This document shows positions 43,681-52,585 of a DNA stretch of 64,000 nt, in pieces (the first letter of the stretch is position 1; each line of letters starts with the position of its first letter). The position numbers and the translations under genes were made by a program. The notes beneath the pieces were generated by a model. That model saw only the letters and a list, made by a program, of their open reading frames with translations. It was not told where the DNA came from and searched no databases. The stretch covers positions 214,053 to 278,052 of the forward strand of contig CAMBMS010000002.1 in assembly GCA_945868845.1 (NCBI GenBank), given 5' to 3'. The stretch comes from Asaia bogorensis (GTDB taxonomy: Bacteria; Pseudomonadota; Alphaproteobacteria; Acetobacterales; Acetobacteraceae).

Positions 43681-44961
43681 ATGTCACGCTCCGCTCTCGA
43701 CCCGCGCGGCCGGCCTGTGGTGGTGGTTACCGGCATGGGATTACTGACGTCCCTCGGCCAGGGTCAGCAGGAGAACTGGCGCGAGCTGACCGCCGGTACG
43801 TCCGGCATTCGCCGCATCTCTCGCTTTCCTGTCGGGGGCCTAAAAACCACCGTTGCCGGTACGGTAGACTTTGTCTCGGTCAGGGAAATATCCGCCCCGG
43901 CCCTGTCGGAAAAAATCGCCCACCTGGTGATCGAGGAGGCCATTGCTCAGGCCGGCATCGGTGCGGCTGGTAATTTCCCGGGCCAGCTGTTTCTCGCTTT
44001 GCCACCAGTGGAGCTGGAATGGCCGCAACGTCGCGCCATCGCCGCCGCCACGGGGAAGAGTGAGTCGATTACCTACGAAGATCTACTGTGCGCCGCCACA
44101 ACAGCGGATTTTTCTCCTTACTACCGCCGCTTTCTGTTTGGTTCCGTGGCCGAAAATCTGGCAGAATTTTTTGGTACCAAGGGCTCGCCGATCGCCATTT
44201 CTACCGCCTGCGCGTCCGGCGCCACCGCCATTCAGCAGGGTGTGGAAGCGATACGGCGTGGCGAGACGGAGGTTGCGCTCTGCGCCGGCACCGATGCCTC
44301 GGTGAACCCTGAATCTCTGATCCGCTTTTCTCTGCTCTCCGCGCTGTCGACGCGCAACGATCCGCCATCCGCCGCCGCGCGGCCCTTCAGCAAGGATCGC
44401 GACGGTTTCGTCATGGCCGAGGGCGGTGGCGCGCTAGTATTGGAAAGCTTGGCGCATGCGCGCACGCGCGGTGCCAAAATCCTTGGCGTGTTGGAAGGCT
44501 GCGGCGAGAAGTCGGATGGTTTTCATCGTACCCGCTCCTCACCCGATGGCAAGCCGATCATTGGCTGCATGCGCAATGCTCTGGCCGATGCATCCATCAC
44601 TCCGGCGGATGTCGGTTACATCAATGCCCACGGTACCGGCACGCCGGAAAACGACAAGATGGAATGGCTCGGCGTCTCCACGGTGTTTGGCGAGGCCGCA
44701 GGATCGATCCCGATCTCGTCCAATAAATCGATGATCGGCCACACGCTCACCGCTGCCGGCGCAATTGAGGCGATTTTTTCCTTGCTTGCCATTCAGAACG
44801 GCCGTCTGCCACCGACCATCAACTATGATACGCCGGACCCAGCCCTGCCGCTCGATTGCGTGCCCAATGTTGCGCGGGATGTGCGGGTGACGCGCGTGGT
44901 TTCCAACTCCTTTGGCTTCGGTGGACAGAATGTCTGTCTAGTTCTGGCCGCGCCGCGATAA
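43681..44961 (+). CDS. fabF: Beta-ketoacyl-ACP synthase II (AcpXL cluster)
   Basis: 426 residues with a complete triad: C177 (STACASG), H317 (NAHGTGTPEND) and H354 (NKSMIGHTLTAAG), plus the GFGGQN C-terminal loop. Elongates acyl-ACP, here probably on AcpXL together with the Cys-less neighbour. Starts 14 bases after it with GAAGGAGGG ahead of the ATG. The next gene begins 2 bases after its stop. Confidence 0.93.
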   Translation: MSRSALDPRGRPVVVVTGMGLLTSLGQGQQENWRELTAGTSGIRRISRFPVGGLKTTVAGTVDFVSVREISAPALSEKIAHLVIEEAIAQAGIGAAGNFPGQLFLALPPVELEWPQRRAIAAATGKSESITYEDLLCAATTADFSPYYRRFLFGSVAENLAEFFGTKGSPIAISTACASGATAIQQGVEAIRRGETEVALCAGTDASVNPESLIRFSLLSALSTRNDPPSAAARPFSKDRDGFVMAEGGGALVLESLAHARTRGAKILGVLEGCGEKSDGFHRTRSSPDGKPIIGCMRNALADASITPADVGYINAHGTGTPENDKMEWLGVSTVFGEAAGSIPISSNKSMIGHTLTAAGAIEAIFSLLAIQNGRLPPTINYDTPDPALPLDCVPNVARDVRVTRVVSNSFGFGGQNVCLVLAAPR

Positions 44962-44963
44962 GC

Positions 44964-45989
44964 ATGGTACGCGCCCTGCAACTGCTGGCCGATCGCGAGG
45001 TCGCGCTACGTGATATCCAAGCGCCACCGCCGCCTGGAGTCGGCGAGGTGCAATTGCGTGTACGCGTTATCTCGCTCAATCACATCGATGTTTGGGGCTT
45101 TCGCGGCATGGCCTTCGCTAAGCGCCAGTTTCCCCTTGCTGTCGGCGCGGAAGCCGCGGCCGAAATCGTCGCTCTCGGCCCGGAAGCAACAAACCTGAAA
45201 ATTGGCCAGCGCGTGATTCCGTTTTCTGCGTTGACGTGTGGTACCTGCGCAGAGTGCGTCAAAGGCCGCGATAATCTGTGTGAAAACGTTACCGGCGTGC
45301 GCGGCTTCCATATCGACGGATTCGCGCAGGAACTTACAAACCACCCTGCTCGCCTCGTTGTTACGGTCCCCGATAATGTCGATCTGGATGATGCCGCCTG
45401 TGTCCCCGTCGCCTACGCCACGGTCGAACACATGCTATTCGACAACGCCCGGTTGGAATCGGGCGAAACCATTCTCGTCCATGCCGGCGGCTCCGGTATC
45501 GGCACCATCGCCATCCGCATTGCCAAGGCGCTGGGCTGTATTGTCATCACCACTGTTGGCTCCGACAGTAAGGCCGAAAAAGCCAGGGCGCTCGGCGCCG
45601 ATCACGTTATTAACTATCGAACCGAGCGTTTTGAAGGCCGCGTCCGCCGCCTCACCAATAAAAAAGGCGTGGACGTGGTGTTCGAGCATGTCGGTTCCGA
45701 TACCTGGAACGGGTCTTTACTTTCGATGAAACGCGGTGGTCGACTGGTTACCTGTGGCGCCACCTCCGGCCCCATTGCCAGTATCAACTTAATGCAACTT
45801 TTCCAGCAGCAATACCGTATCATCGGCAGCTTCGGCTCGCCCCTCTCGGCGCAGCGCGGGGCGCTCGCGCGTATTGCATCCGGCGTCCGCCCGGTCATCG
45901 ACACGATCTACACGCTGGAGAATTTTCGACAGGGCCTCGCGCGCCTAGAAACCCGCGACGTCTTCGGTAAAATTCTTATCCGGCTGTGA
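44964..45989 (+). CDS. Zinc-type alcohol dehydrogenase/quinone oxidoreductase-like (AcpXL cluster)
   Basis: 341 residues, MDR superfamily. GroES-like N-terminal half with a structural zinc loop TCGTCAECVKGRDNLCEN and Rossmann half with HAGGSGIGTIAIRIAKALGC. The catalytic zinc Cys is replaced (SLNHIDVWGFRG), like many relatives. An MDR gene at this place is a constant part of AcpXL clusters; a reductase role in very-long-chain synthesis (for example enoyl reduction) is inferred. ATG 44964, with a TAAG link to fabF; overlaps lpxXL by 4 bases. Confidence 0.85.
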   Translation: MVRALQLLADREVALRDIQAPPPPGVGEVQLRVRVISLNHIDVWGFRGMAFAKRQFPLAVGAEAAAEIVALGPEATNLKIGQRVIPFSALTCGTCAECVKGRDNLCENVTGVRGFHIDGFAQELTNHPARLVVTVPDNVDLDDAACVPVAYATVEHMLFDNARLESGETILVHAGGSGIGTIAIRIAKALGCIVITTVGSDSKAEKARALGADHVINYRTERFEGRVRRLTNKKGVDVVFEHVGSDTWNGSLLSMKRGGRLVTCGATSGPIASINLMQLFQQQYRIIGSFGSPLSAQRGALARIASGVRPVIDTIYTLENFRQGLARLETRDVFGKILIRL

Positions 45990-46909
45990 AGCAAACACTG
46001 CTCGACCGTTTGCTCGGTCCCTTGGTCGGTGTCCTGCTAGGCCTGCTCGCGTGCATCGTGCCGGACCGTGCCTCGGCTTTCTGCGGCGCTGCCGCCCGCC
46101 GCCTCGGCCCCTGGTTGCCGCATCACCGCATCGGCCGCGCCAATCTCCGCGCCGCCTTTCCCGACAAGAACAAGGCCTGGATCGAGGCGACATTGCGCGA
46201 CGCCTGGGAAAATCTCGGCCGCGTCACCGGCGAATATGTCCATCTCGGCCAAATCTGGGACTTCGACATCCACGCTGAGCAAGCCGGGCGCATCACCACT
46301 GACGCGGCCACCCTGGCTTTGTTCGATGAACTGCGCGCCGACAACAAGCCCGCCCTCGTCTTCGCCGCCCATCTCGGCAACTGGGAACTCCCCGCCATAG
46401 CCGGCTCCGCACACGGCCTCAGCTCCGCCGTCGTCTATCGCATGCCCAATAACCGCGCCGTCGCGAAGAGGATCGAAGCGATCCGCAAGCCCCTGATGGG
46501 CAGGCTTATCCGCACTCGCCCGGAAGCCGTGTTCGAAATGGCCGTCGCCCTCAACCAGGGTCTTCACCTTGGCATGTTGGTGGACCAGCATTTCTCCCGA
46601 GGCGTGCCGATCGATTTCTTCGGCCGCCAATGCTGGGCGAACCCGACGATTGCGCGGCTGGCCCGCCAGTTTGACTGTCCGGTGATCGGTACCCGGGCCA
46701 TCCGCCTGCCGGGCAACCGTTTTCACGTCACCGCCACTGGTCCGCTCGACCTACCGCGTGACGCCAGTGGTAAAATCGACGTGAGCGCCGCCACCCAGAT
46801 GATGAACAGCATTATCGAGGGCTGGATCCGCGAACATCCCGGCCAATGGCTTTGGTTCCACCGCCGCTGGCGCCAGAATCGGCCGCGCCGCCCAGACCAG
46901 GCCCGATAA
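45986..46909 (+). CDS. lpxXL: Lipid A very-long-chain acyltransferase LpxXL
   Basis: 307 residues, LpxL/HtrB family. N-terminal membrane anchor (LLGPLVGVLLGLLACIVP), catalytic H129-x4-E134 in AHLGNWELP, then LNQGLHLGMLVDQHFSRGVP and GQWLWFHRRWR near the end. Transfers the AcpXL-bound chain to lipid A at the inner membrane. Start is GTG 45986, overlapping the stop of the dehydrogenase (GTGA). Last gene of the cluster. Confidence 0.92.
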   Translation: MKQTLLDRLLGPLVGVLLGLLACIVPDRASAFCGAAARRLGPWLPHHRIGRANLRAAFPDKNKAWIEATLRDAWENLGRVTGEYVHLGQIWDFDIHAEQAGRITTDAATLALFDELRADNKPALVFAAHLGNWELPAIAGSAHGLSSAVVYRMPNNRAVAKRIEAIRKPLMGRLIRTRPEAVFEMAVALNQGLHLGMLVDQHFSRGVPIDFFGRQCWANPTIARLARQFDCPVIGTRAIRLPGNRFHVTATGPLDLPRDASGKIDVSAATQMMNSIIEGWIREHPGQWLWFHRRWRQNRPRRPDQAR

Positions 46910-47031
46910 CCGGAGGCGCAATAGCGGCAACCCTGGGTGACCCTTTCAGCGCAATGTGTGTGTCAGCCAAAGTGGAAACCCCATTCGGGGTGCCTAGATA
47001 CTCTCCACGTTCACAGCCAGGAGATCATCCG

Positions 47032-47493
47032 ATGCAAACCCGCATACTCATCCTTGCCACCCTCCTCGGCTTCTCGATCCTGCAGGCGATGGCGCAGACC
47101 GATCCCAATACTGGCGCCCGTTCCGGCCATGAACCCGGCGTCGGCGTTTCCTTCCCCCTCTCATCCCATGCGTCGAATACCGGTAGCGGCGACGTACGTT
47201 CCACTATCGCGCCCACCCTGCCGGAACTCGCGGTAGGCGAGAATGCGACCGCCCAGCAATTTCTCCGGGCCGCCCGCGCCGCTCTGGCCACCGGACGTAC
47301 CGGCGAGGCGCAGGAAGCGATGGAGCGCGCGCAAACCCGCCTGTTGGATCGCGCCACGCCGCTGTTCCAGACTGACCGACCCAGCACGCATCCCGGTGTT
47401 GCGGAGATCTCCGTCGCGCTGCGTGCCCTGGGCGCCGGCGACCGTTCCCGTGCCCTGCGCGGTATCGATGCCGCCATCCCGCTCGCCAATTAA
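47032..47493 (+). CDS. Small secreted hypothetical protein
   Basis: 153 residues with signal peptide (MQTRILILATLLGFSILQAM, cut after AMAQ). After a disordered Ser/Pro stretch comes a helical region: GENATAQQFLRAARAALATG, TGEAQEAMERAQTRLLDR, and HPGVAEISVALRALGAGDRS, a pattern like a short TPR-type helical pair seen in hypothetical proteins of Acetobacteraceae. Function unknown. GGAG lies 9 bases ahead of the ATG. Not part of the lipid A cluster; 122 bases of empty sequence precede it. Confidence 0.75.
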   Translation: MQTRILILATLLGFSILQAMAQTDPNTGARSGHEPGVGVSFPLSSHASNTGSGDVRSTIAPTLPELAVGENATAQQFLRAARAALATGRTGEAQEAMERAQTRLLDRATPLFQTDRPSTHPGVAEISVALRALGAGDRSRALRGIDAAIPLAN

Positions 47494-47543
47494 TCGGCCC
47501 ACTTTGCTCAACTCGGCCACCATCTGCTAAGCCGGGGCAGAGC

Positions 47544-47626
47544 GCGGGCGTGGTGTAATGGTAGCCACAAGCGACTTAAAATCGCTTGGTCGTAAGGCCG
47601 TGCGGGTTCGAATCCCGCCGCCCGCA
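47544..47626 (+). tRNA. tRNA-Leu (UAA)
   Basis: 83 bases, type II tRNA. Acceptor GCGGGCG pairs with CGCCCGC, anticodon arm AGCGACTTAAAATCGCT with TAA, a short variable arm TGGTCGTAAGGCCG, T-arm GCGGGTTCGAATCCCGC, discriminator A; CCA is not encoded (TACC follows). Ends 15 bases before the minus-strand monooxygenase gene's stop. Confidence 0.95.
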
Positions 47627-47641
47627 TACCTGGTCCGTGTG

Positions 47642-48973
47642 TCAGCCCGGCGCGAAAAACCGGTTTCCTGGCCGCGGCAGGCCCAGGTTATCCCGCAAGG
47701 TTTTGCCTGCGTATGCGCGGCGGAAAATCCCCCGCCGCTGCAATTCCGGCACCACTTTGTTGACGAAATCATCCAGCCCTGCCGGCACTGTGGGGAACAT
47801 GACGTTGAACCCGTCGCAGCCTTCTTCTTCCAGCCATTGCTGCATTTCATCGGCGATCATCGCCGGCGTGCCGACAATTGCATTGCCACCATAGGCGCCG
47901 GCCGTCTGTGCCAGTTGCCGCACCGTCAGATTGCCGCGCCGCGCCCGATCGATGATGCGCTGGCGCCCGCTCTTGCTCTGATTGGTTTCGGGAATGTCGG
48001 GTAATGGCCCGTCCAGATCGAATTTCGACGCATCCGTGCCGAGCGCGATCGACAGGGAGGCCATGCCGCTATCGGGATGCACCAGGCTATCCAGCAGCGC
48101 TTTTTTCTCGCGTGCTTCCTGCGCGCTGTCGCCCACCATCACCAGCGCCCCCGGCATGATCTTCAGATGATCGCGGTTGCGCCCAAGCTTTTCCATCCGG
48201 CCCTTCACATCGCCGTAGAACTCCCTCGCGTCCGCTAGATTGTTGGAGCTGCCGAAAATCATCTCCGCCGTTTCTGCCGCCAGTTGCCTCCCGGCATCGG
48301 AGGCTCCCGCCTGCACGATCACCGGCCAGCCTTGCACCGGGCGCGCGATATTCAACGGCCCGCGTACCGATAGGTATTTACCCTTGTGATTTAGCACGTG
48401 CAGCCGCGCTGGATCGAAATAAATTCCCTGCTCCACATCGCGGATGAACGCATCGTCCGCCCAGCTATCCCACAGCCCTGTCACGACATCAAAGAATTCG
48501 CGCGCCCGGGCATAGCGCTCGCCATGGTCCATATGTTCTTCGAGGCCAAAATTCAGCGCTGCGTCGGGGTTGGATGTGGTGACGATATTCCACGCCGCTC
48601 GTCCGCCGCTGATATGATCGAGCGAGGCAAAGCGTCGCGCAATGTGATAGGGCGCATCGAACGTGGTAGAGGCGGTGGCGATCAAGCCAATACGTTCTGT
48701 CACCATCGCCAGCGCCGGTAACAGGGTCAGCGGCTCGAGCGATGTTACCGTCGCGCTGCGCTTCAGCGCGGCCATCGGCATGTTCAGAACGGCGAGATGA
48801 TCCGCCATGAAGAACGCGTCGAAACAGCCGCGCTCCAGGGTCTGCGCGAAATTCACGATATGGCGCAGGTTGAAATTCGCGTCTGTCGCCGCGCCCGGAT
48901 AGCGCCACCAGGCCGTGTGGATGGAGACTGGGCGCATGAAAGCGCCCAGGCGCAATTGCCGGGGTGTCGTCAT
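47642..48973 (-). CDS. LLM-class flavin-dependent monooxygenase (NtaA/SnaA/DszA-like)
   Basis: 443 residues, TIM-barrel bacterial-luciferase superfamily. FMRPVSIHTAWWRYPGAATD, ERGCFDAFFMADH and GRAAWNIVTTSNPDAALNFG are the signatures of the nitrilotriacetate/EDTA/dibenzothiophene-sulfone group; QAGASDAGRQLAAETAE and YGGNAIVGTPAMIADEM follow. Uses FMNH2 from a separate reductase, which is not adjacent. Third gene of a minus-strand unit after an amidohydrolase and a PhyH oxygenase, so it probably acts on a shared but unknown compound. Confidence 0.9.
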   Translation of the reverse strand: MTTPRQLRLGAFMRPVSIHTAWWRYPGAATDANFNLRHIVNFAQTLERGCFDAFFMADHLAVLNMPMAALKRSATVTSLEPLTLLPALAMVTERIGLIATASTTFDAPYHIARRFASLDHISGGRAAWNIVTTSNPDAALNFGLEEHMDHGERYARAREFFDVVTGLWDSWADDAFIRDVEQGIYFDPARLHVLNHKGKYLSVRGPLNIARPVQGWPVIVQAGASDAGRQLAAETAEMIFGSSNNLADAREFYGDVKGRMEKLGRNRDHLKIMPGALVMVGDSAQEAREKKALLDSLVHPDSGMASLSIALGTDASKFDLDGPLPDIPETNQSKSGRQRIIDRARRGNLTVRQLAQTAGAYGGNAIVGTPAMIADEMQQWLEEEGCDGFNVMFPTVPAGLDDFVNKVVPELQRRGIFRRAYAGKTLRDNLGLPRPGNRFFAPG

Positions 48974-49035
48974 CCAGTCTCCATCCTCATGAATCTAATT
49001 TGATATTCGCCCGCCGCAATCGATCGGATCAGGTT

Positions 49036-49893
49036 TTAACTTCCAGCGGTCTCGAACCGCGCCACGTGGCGCTTGACCTGTTCGGTATAATTCGCCCGAT
49101 ACGCATCGCTCACGGCCTGATGCGTAGCCAAAGCCGCTGCGTCGCGCTCCGCCTTCGGCGGGTCGACCAGGTCGAAATACCCGTAATTGTCCTCCCCGCG
49201 TACCAGCATCGCTTTACAGCGTACCGGGCTTTCGAGGTGCACATGCGTGGGGATATAGTTCAGCCCGATGCCGACGCGCCGATGCGCCGCGTGATTGGGC
49301 GCGGAACGATGCACCGCTAGTTCGTGGTGCAGCGAAAACGAGCCCGCCGGCAGCGCCATCGCGGTGGGGTTGCTGTCGTCGAAGGGCTCCATGATCGTCT
49401 GCCCAGCGCGGTTGATGGAGTTTGCCAAACCGAGCGGCGAGTGATGATAAAGTTTCGGGGCGCCCTTGAAGGATAGCTGCTCCATGCATCCCGCTTCCTT
49501 GCTGGCGTCGGTGAGTGCGATCCAGGCACAGACCTGCTCATACGGCGCTAGCCCGAAATAGCCCGCATCCTGATGCCACGCCGCATAGGTGGCGGAATTG
49601 GGTTCCTTAATGAAGAACGTGCTGGTCCAGACCATAATATTCGGCCCGATTACGTCCTCTACCGCGTCCAGGATGCGCGGATGGCGAATCAGACTGTTGA
49701 GCCAGGGCGAATGCAGATGGCCCTGCGACCGCCATTTCACATCTGCCTGTGCCACCGGACAGCCGAGCTCCGCCTCCAACCGATCCAGACCGGCCAGATA
49801 GGTAGTGATTTCTTGCTTGGAGAGCGCCGGGATGGGAAACAGAAAACCGTTATACCGGTATGACGCTACCTGCGCTTGCGTTAAAACTTTCAC
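49036..49893 (-). CDS. Phytanoyl-CoA dioxygenase family protein
   Basis: 285 residues, Fe(II)/2-oxoglutarate oxygenase with double-stranded beta-helix. Iron ligands H107, D109 (AWHQDAGY) and H195 (LAVHRSAPN); R206 (AHRRVG) likely binds 2-oxoglutarate. Typical of bacterial PhyH proteins that hydroxylate secondary metabolites or xenobiotics; substrate unknown. 14 bases after the amidohydrolase gene and 62 before the monooxygenase, same strand. Confidence 0.9.
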   Translation of the reverse strand: MKVLTQAQVASYRYNGFLFPIPALSKQEITTYLAGLDRLEAELGCPVAQADVKWRSQGHLHSPWLNSLIRHPRILDAVEDVIGPNIMVWTSTFFIKEPNSATYAAWHQDAGYFGLAPYEQVCAWIALTDASKEAGCMEQLSFKGAPKLYHHSPLGLANSINRAGQTIMEPFDDSNPTAMALPAGSFSLHHELAVHRSAPNHAAHRRVGIGLNYIPTHVHLESPVRCKAMLVRGEDNYGYFDLVDPPKAERDAAALATHQAVSDAYRANYTEQVKRHVARFETAGS

Positions 49894-49907
49894 TGTTGAT
49901 TTCTCCT

Positions 49908-50969
49908 TTATTTCAAGCCGTCCAAGCGATACACACGCGCCGCGGTGCGCCGAAACAATTCCGCTTTTTCATCCGTCGAGGCCCCGGCGCTGATCCGCTT
50001 GAAAGCGTTCCACACGACCTGATAGCTGGCCATTCCTTTATCGACTGGGAAATTGCTTTCATACATACAACGTGCCGGTCCGAACGCGACGATTACCGTT
50101 TCTACATAGGGTGCCCAGGATTTTGCTAGTTGTTCAGATGATGGCGGCATGTCGCCATCGCCGAACGGATGGCCCAGCACCCGCATGCCCATCCCGCCCA
50201 GTTTGACGAACACGTTTGCGCATGTGGCCAATTCGCGGATGGCAGATGACCATTCGGTAAAAACCTCGTTGTGCCGCGCTGCGTAGGGTCCAATGCCGAT
50301 CGGCCCACCGACATGGTTCAGGATAATCCGTGTGCCCGGAAACGCCCGCGCCAAGGACGTTAATTCGGGTAGCTGATGATGAAACATATATGAATCAAAA
50401 GTAAGATTGAGTGGCGCGAGTTGGGCGAACCCGGCGCGGAAATCCGCATGCCCAAGCATCCCTTGCGGCGGGCGCACCGTAGCGCTGCGCACATGCTCGT
50501 CATAGGCAGAAACATGGCGGATGCCGCGAAACCGCTCACCGCCGGCCTGGATATGTGCCCACAGCACATCCCGAGCCCTCGCCCCGATGCGTAGGTCAAC
50601 ATGGCCGATGATCCCCGCTGCTACCTGCGTCGATCCATAGCCGCCTGAGGCCGACATCGCTGCGATACCATTGACGAATTCTGTCTCGCCCACCGGGCGG
50701 AACGCTTCCTCAACATTTTCCCGGTACATCGAGCGGCACTCGATATAAATCGTCGCCAGAATTTTGTGCCCGCTGGATATATCTTCTAGAAAATTTGGGA
50801 GTAAATAAGGCCCCCCCGCCCGGTCCCAGAAATGATGATGCGGATCGACGATCTCTAGATCCGGATCCATTACCGGCTCCACATGCCGTGCCAACCAGCC
50901 GGGCCGGACCTCCAGATGGATCCCCGGCATGAGGCCGTTGGCGGGCATCGTCTCTGGCGTTTGCGCCAT
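49908..50969 (-). CDS. Amidohydrolase-family TIM-barrel hydrolase
   Basis: 353 residues. Metal-binding start EIVDPHHHFWD (H44-H46), later LTFDSYMFHHQLPEL, RIILNHVGGPIGIG and a late CMYESNFPVDKG with the final metal or catalytic acid. This is the amidohydrolase_2 group of metal-dependent lactonases and decarboxylases, such as lactone hydrolases of sugar acids or aromatic acids. First gene of the three-gene minus-strand operon. Its role in opening or trimming the operon's substrate is inferred. Confidence 0.88.
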   Translation of the reverse strand: MAQTPETMPANGLMPGIHLEVRPGWLARHVEPVMDPDLEIVDPHHHFWDRAGGPYLLPNFLEDISSGHKILATIYIECRSMYRENVEEAFRPVGETEFVNGIAAMSASGGYGSTQVAAGIIGHVDLRIGARARDVLWAHIQAGGERFRGIRHVSAYDEHVRSATVRPPQGMLGHADFRAGFAQLAPLNLTFDSYMFHHQLPELTSLARAFPGTRIILNHVGGPIGIGPYAARHNEVFTEWSSAIRELATCANVFVKLGGMGMRVLGHPFGDGDMPPSSEQLAKSWAPYVETVIVAFGPARCMYESNFPVDKGMASYQVVWNAFKRISAGASTDEKAELFRRTAARVYRLDGLK

Positions 50970-51116
50970 GGCAGTGTCCTCCGGTGCCTAGCGAGCATGA
51001 TAGCTTTTTTCACGCCGCCGCGTCACCCCCGCCAAACTTTCATCCTCCGTTTATTCGATGCGCCGATACTCTCGGATGATCGTCCTGTCCCAAGAGCTGA
51101 GAGGGAGCCACGGCCG

Positions 51117-51915
51117 ATGACCAGACGACTTGCCTGCCACGCCGTGATGCGATCTCTTGGCATCGTCTGTCCCGCTTGTGCCCCGTAGGCGGCTACGCCC
51201 TGTGCTGCACCGGGGTCTACATGCCGGTGCCGTCCCGCATTGGGGTTATGCCGGTGCGGAGGGGCCGGAACATTGGGACGACATGTCCGCTGATTACCGA
51301 GTGTGTTCCCTCGGTCAGCAGCAAACCCCCATCAATCTGTTGGAGGCGGTACGCGCCCAGCCTGGCGACCCTGCAAACTCTCCGGTCGGCGAGGTCAGCC
51401 CGAACGGGTGAGATATTGGCGGGCGTATCCTGAACAACGGTCACGCCATTCAGGTGAACCGCGATCCCGGCAACAGCACGCAGATTGCCGGCGCGCACTT
51501 CGACCTGGAATGCCATTTCGTGCATGGCGCGGTCTCCTGCGTCCCGGCCATGCTGTGCATGTTCATCCGCCCGGGAGCCGCGAACCTAGAACTGGATAAA
51601 GTCTTCCGCACCATGCCACCACGGCGGGGCCAGCAGATCATGCGGATCCAACCGGCGACGCAGGAGGCGGTAGCGGCGATCAAGGGCATTGTCGGCATGG
51701 TCGGCCAGGTTTCCCAAACTTCCGGCTCGATCGCGGCGGCGGGGGAGGAACAGTGCGCGGCGACGGCGAAAATCGCGCGTAACATGCAGCAGGCGGCGAA
51801 CGAAACCGGCCTAGCGGCCAGCCAGCTGCTCGGCGCGGCAGGCGAATTGTCCAAGCAGGTGGAGGCGTTGTCGGGCGAGGTTTCCACCTCTGTCGCGCAA
51901 GTGCACGCGGCGTAA
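51117..51915 (+). pseudogene. Chimeric pseudogene: alpha-carbonic anhydrase joined to a chemoreceptor tail
   Basis: ATG 51117 opens MTRRLACHAVMRSLGIVCPA, a leader, ending at a TAG near 51186. In another frame carbonic anhydrase sequence follows: HWGYAGAEGPEHWDDMSADY and CSLGQQQTPINLL, a TGA at 51409-51411, then in the same frame NNGHAIQV and ECHFVHGAVSCV. About 20 residues with two of the three zinc histidines (HFHxPSEH) are deleted. After IRPGAANLELDKVF the frame passes into QPATQEAVAAIKGIVGMVGQ and GEEQCAATAKIARNMQQAAN, the C-terminus of a methyl-accepting chemotaxis protein, to the stop at 51915. The junction lies at about 51631-51650. Confidence 0.75.
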
Positions 51916-51919
51916 GCTT

Positions 51920-52585
51920 TCAGTCTTGCAGGAACGGATTGGTCATCCGTTCCTGCCCGAAGCTGGACCCCGGACCATGGCCGCAGGCAAATCTGATATC
52001 GTCGCCGAGTGGCAAAAGCTTGGTCTTGATGGCGTGGATCAGCGCGGCATGATCGCCATAGGGAAAATCGGTGCGGCCGATAGAGCCCTGAAATAACACA
52101 TCACCCACCAGCGCCACGCGGGTCTCGATATTCACGAACACCACATGGCCAGGCGTATGCCCCGGGCAGAGCAGCACCTGGAAAGCGTGTTCGCCGACAT
52201 GCACCACCTCGCCTTCGCGCAGCCAGCGATCGGGTTGCACGTTGCGGGCATCGTTTAACCCTGCGGCCGCGCCTTGCCGGGCGAGGTTGGCGAGCAGGAA
52301 TTCATCGCGGGAATCGGGCCCGACCACCGGTGCCGCCGCCGGATCTCTGGCGCGTTCTCGCAAAGCGGCGCGCAGTTCGTCTGCTCCGCCGGCATGGTCA
52401 ATATGCCCATGCGTAAGCAGGATGGTTTCCACGTTCAGTTGCAGTTGATCAATCGTGGCGAGGATGCGTGGAACATCACCACCCGGATCGACTACGACGG
52501 CCTGCTTGGTCGCCTCGTCCCAGAGGAGGGCAGAGTTCTGCTGATACGTCGTGACCGGCAGTAGCGCTACCTTCAGCGCGCCCAT
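51920..52585 (-). CDS. MBL-fold metallo-hydrolase, glyoxalase II-like
   Basis: 221 residues. Zinc motif H59/H61/D63/H64 (LTHGHIDHAGG), then LCPGHTPGHVVF (metal H), VGDVLFQGSIGRTD (bridging D) and a late FACGHGPGSSFGQE histidine. Resembles short single-domain hydroxyacylglutathione hydrolase-like proteins of proteobacteria; thioester substrate inferred. The first base of its ATG coincides with the end of the upstream protease-like gene, so the two are coupled. Confidence 0.9.
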   Translation of the reverse strand: MGALKVALLPVTTYQQNSALLWDEATKQAVVVDPGGDVPRILATIDQLQLNVETILLTHGHIDHAGGADELRAALRERARDPAAAPVVGPDSRDEFLLANLARQGAAAGLNDARNVQPDRWLREGEVVHVGEHAFQVLLCPGHTPGHVVFVNIETRVALVGDVLFQGSIGRTDFPYGDHAALIHAIKTKLLPLGDDIRFACGHGPGSSFGQERMTNPFLQD

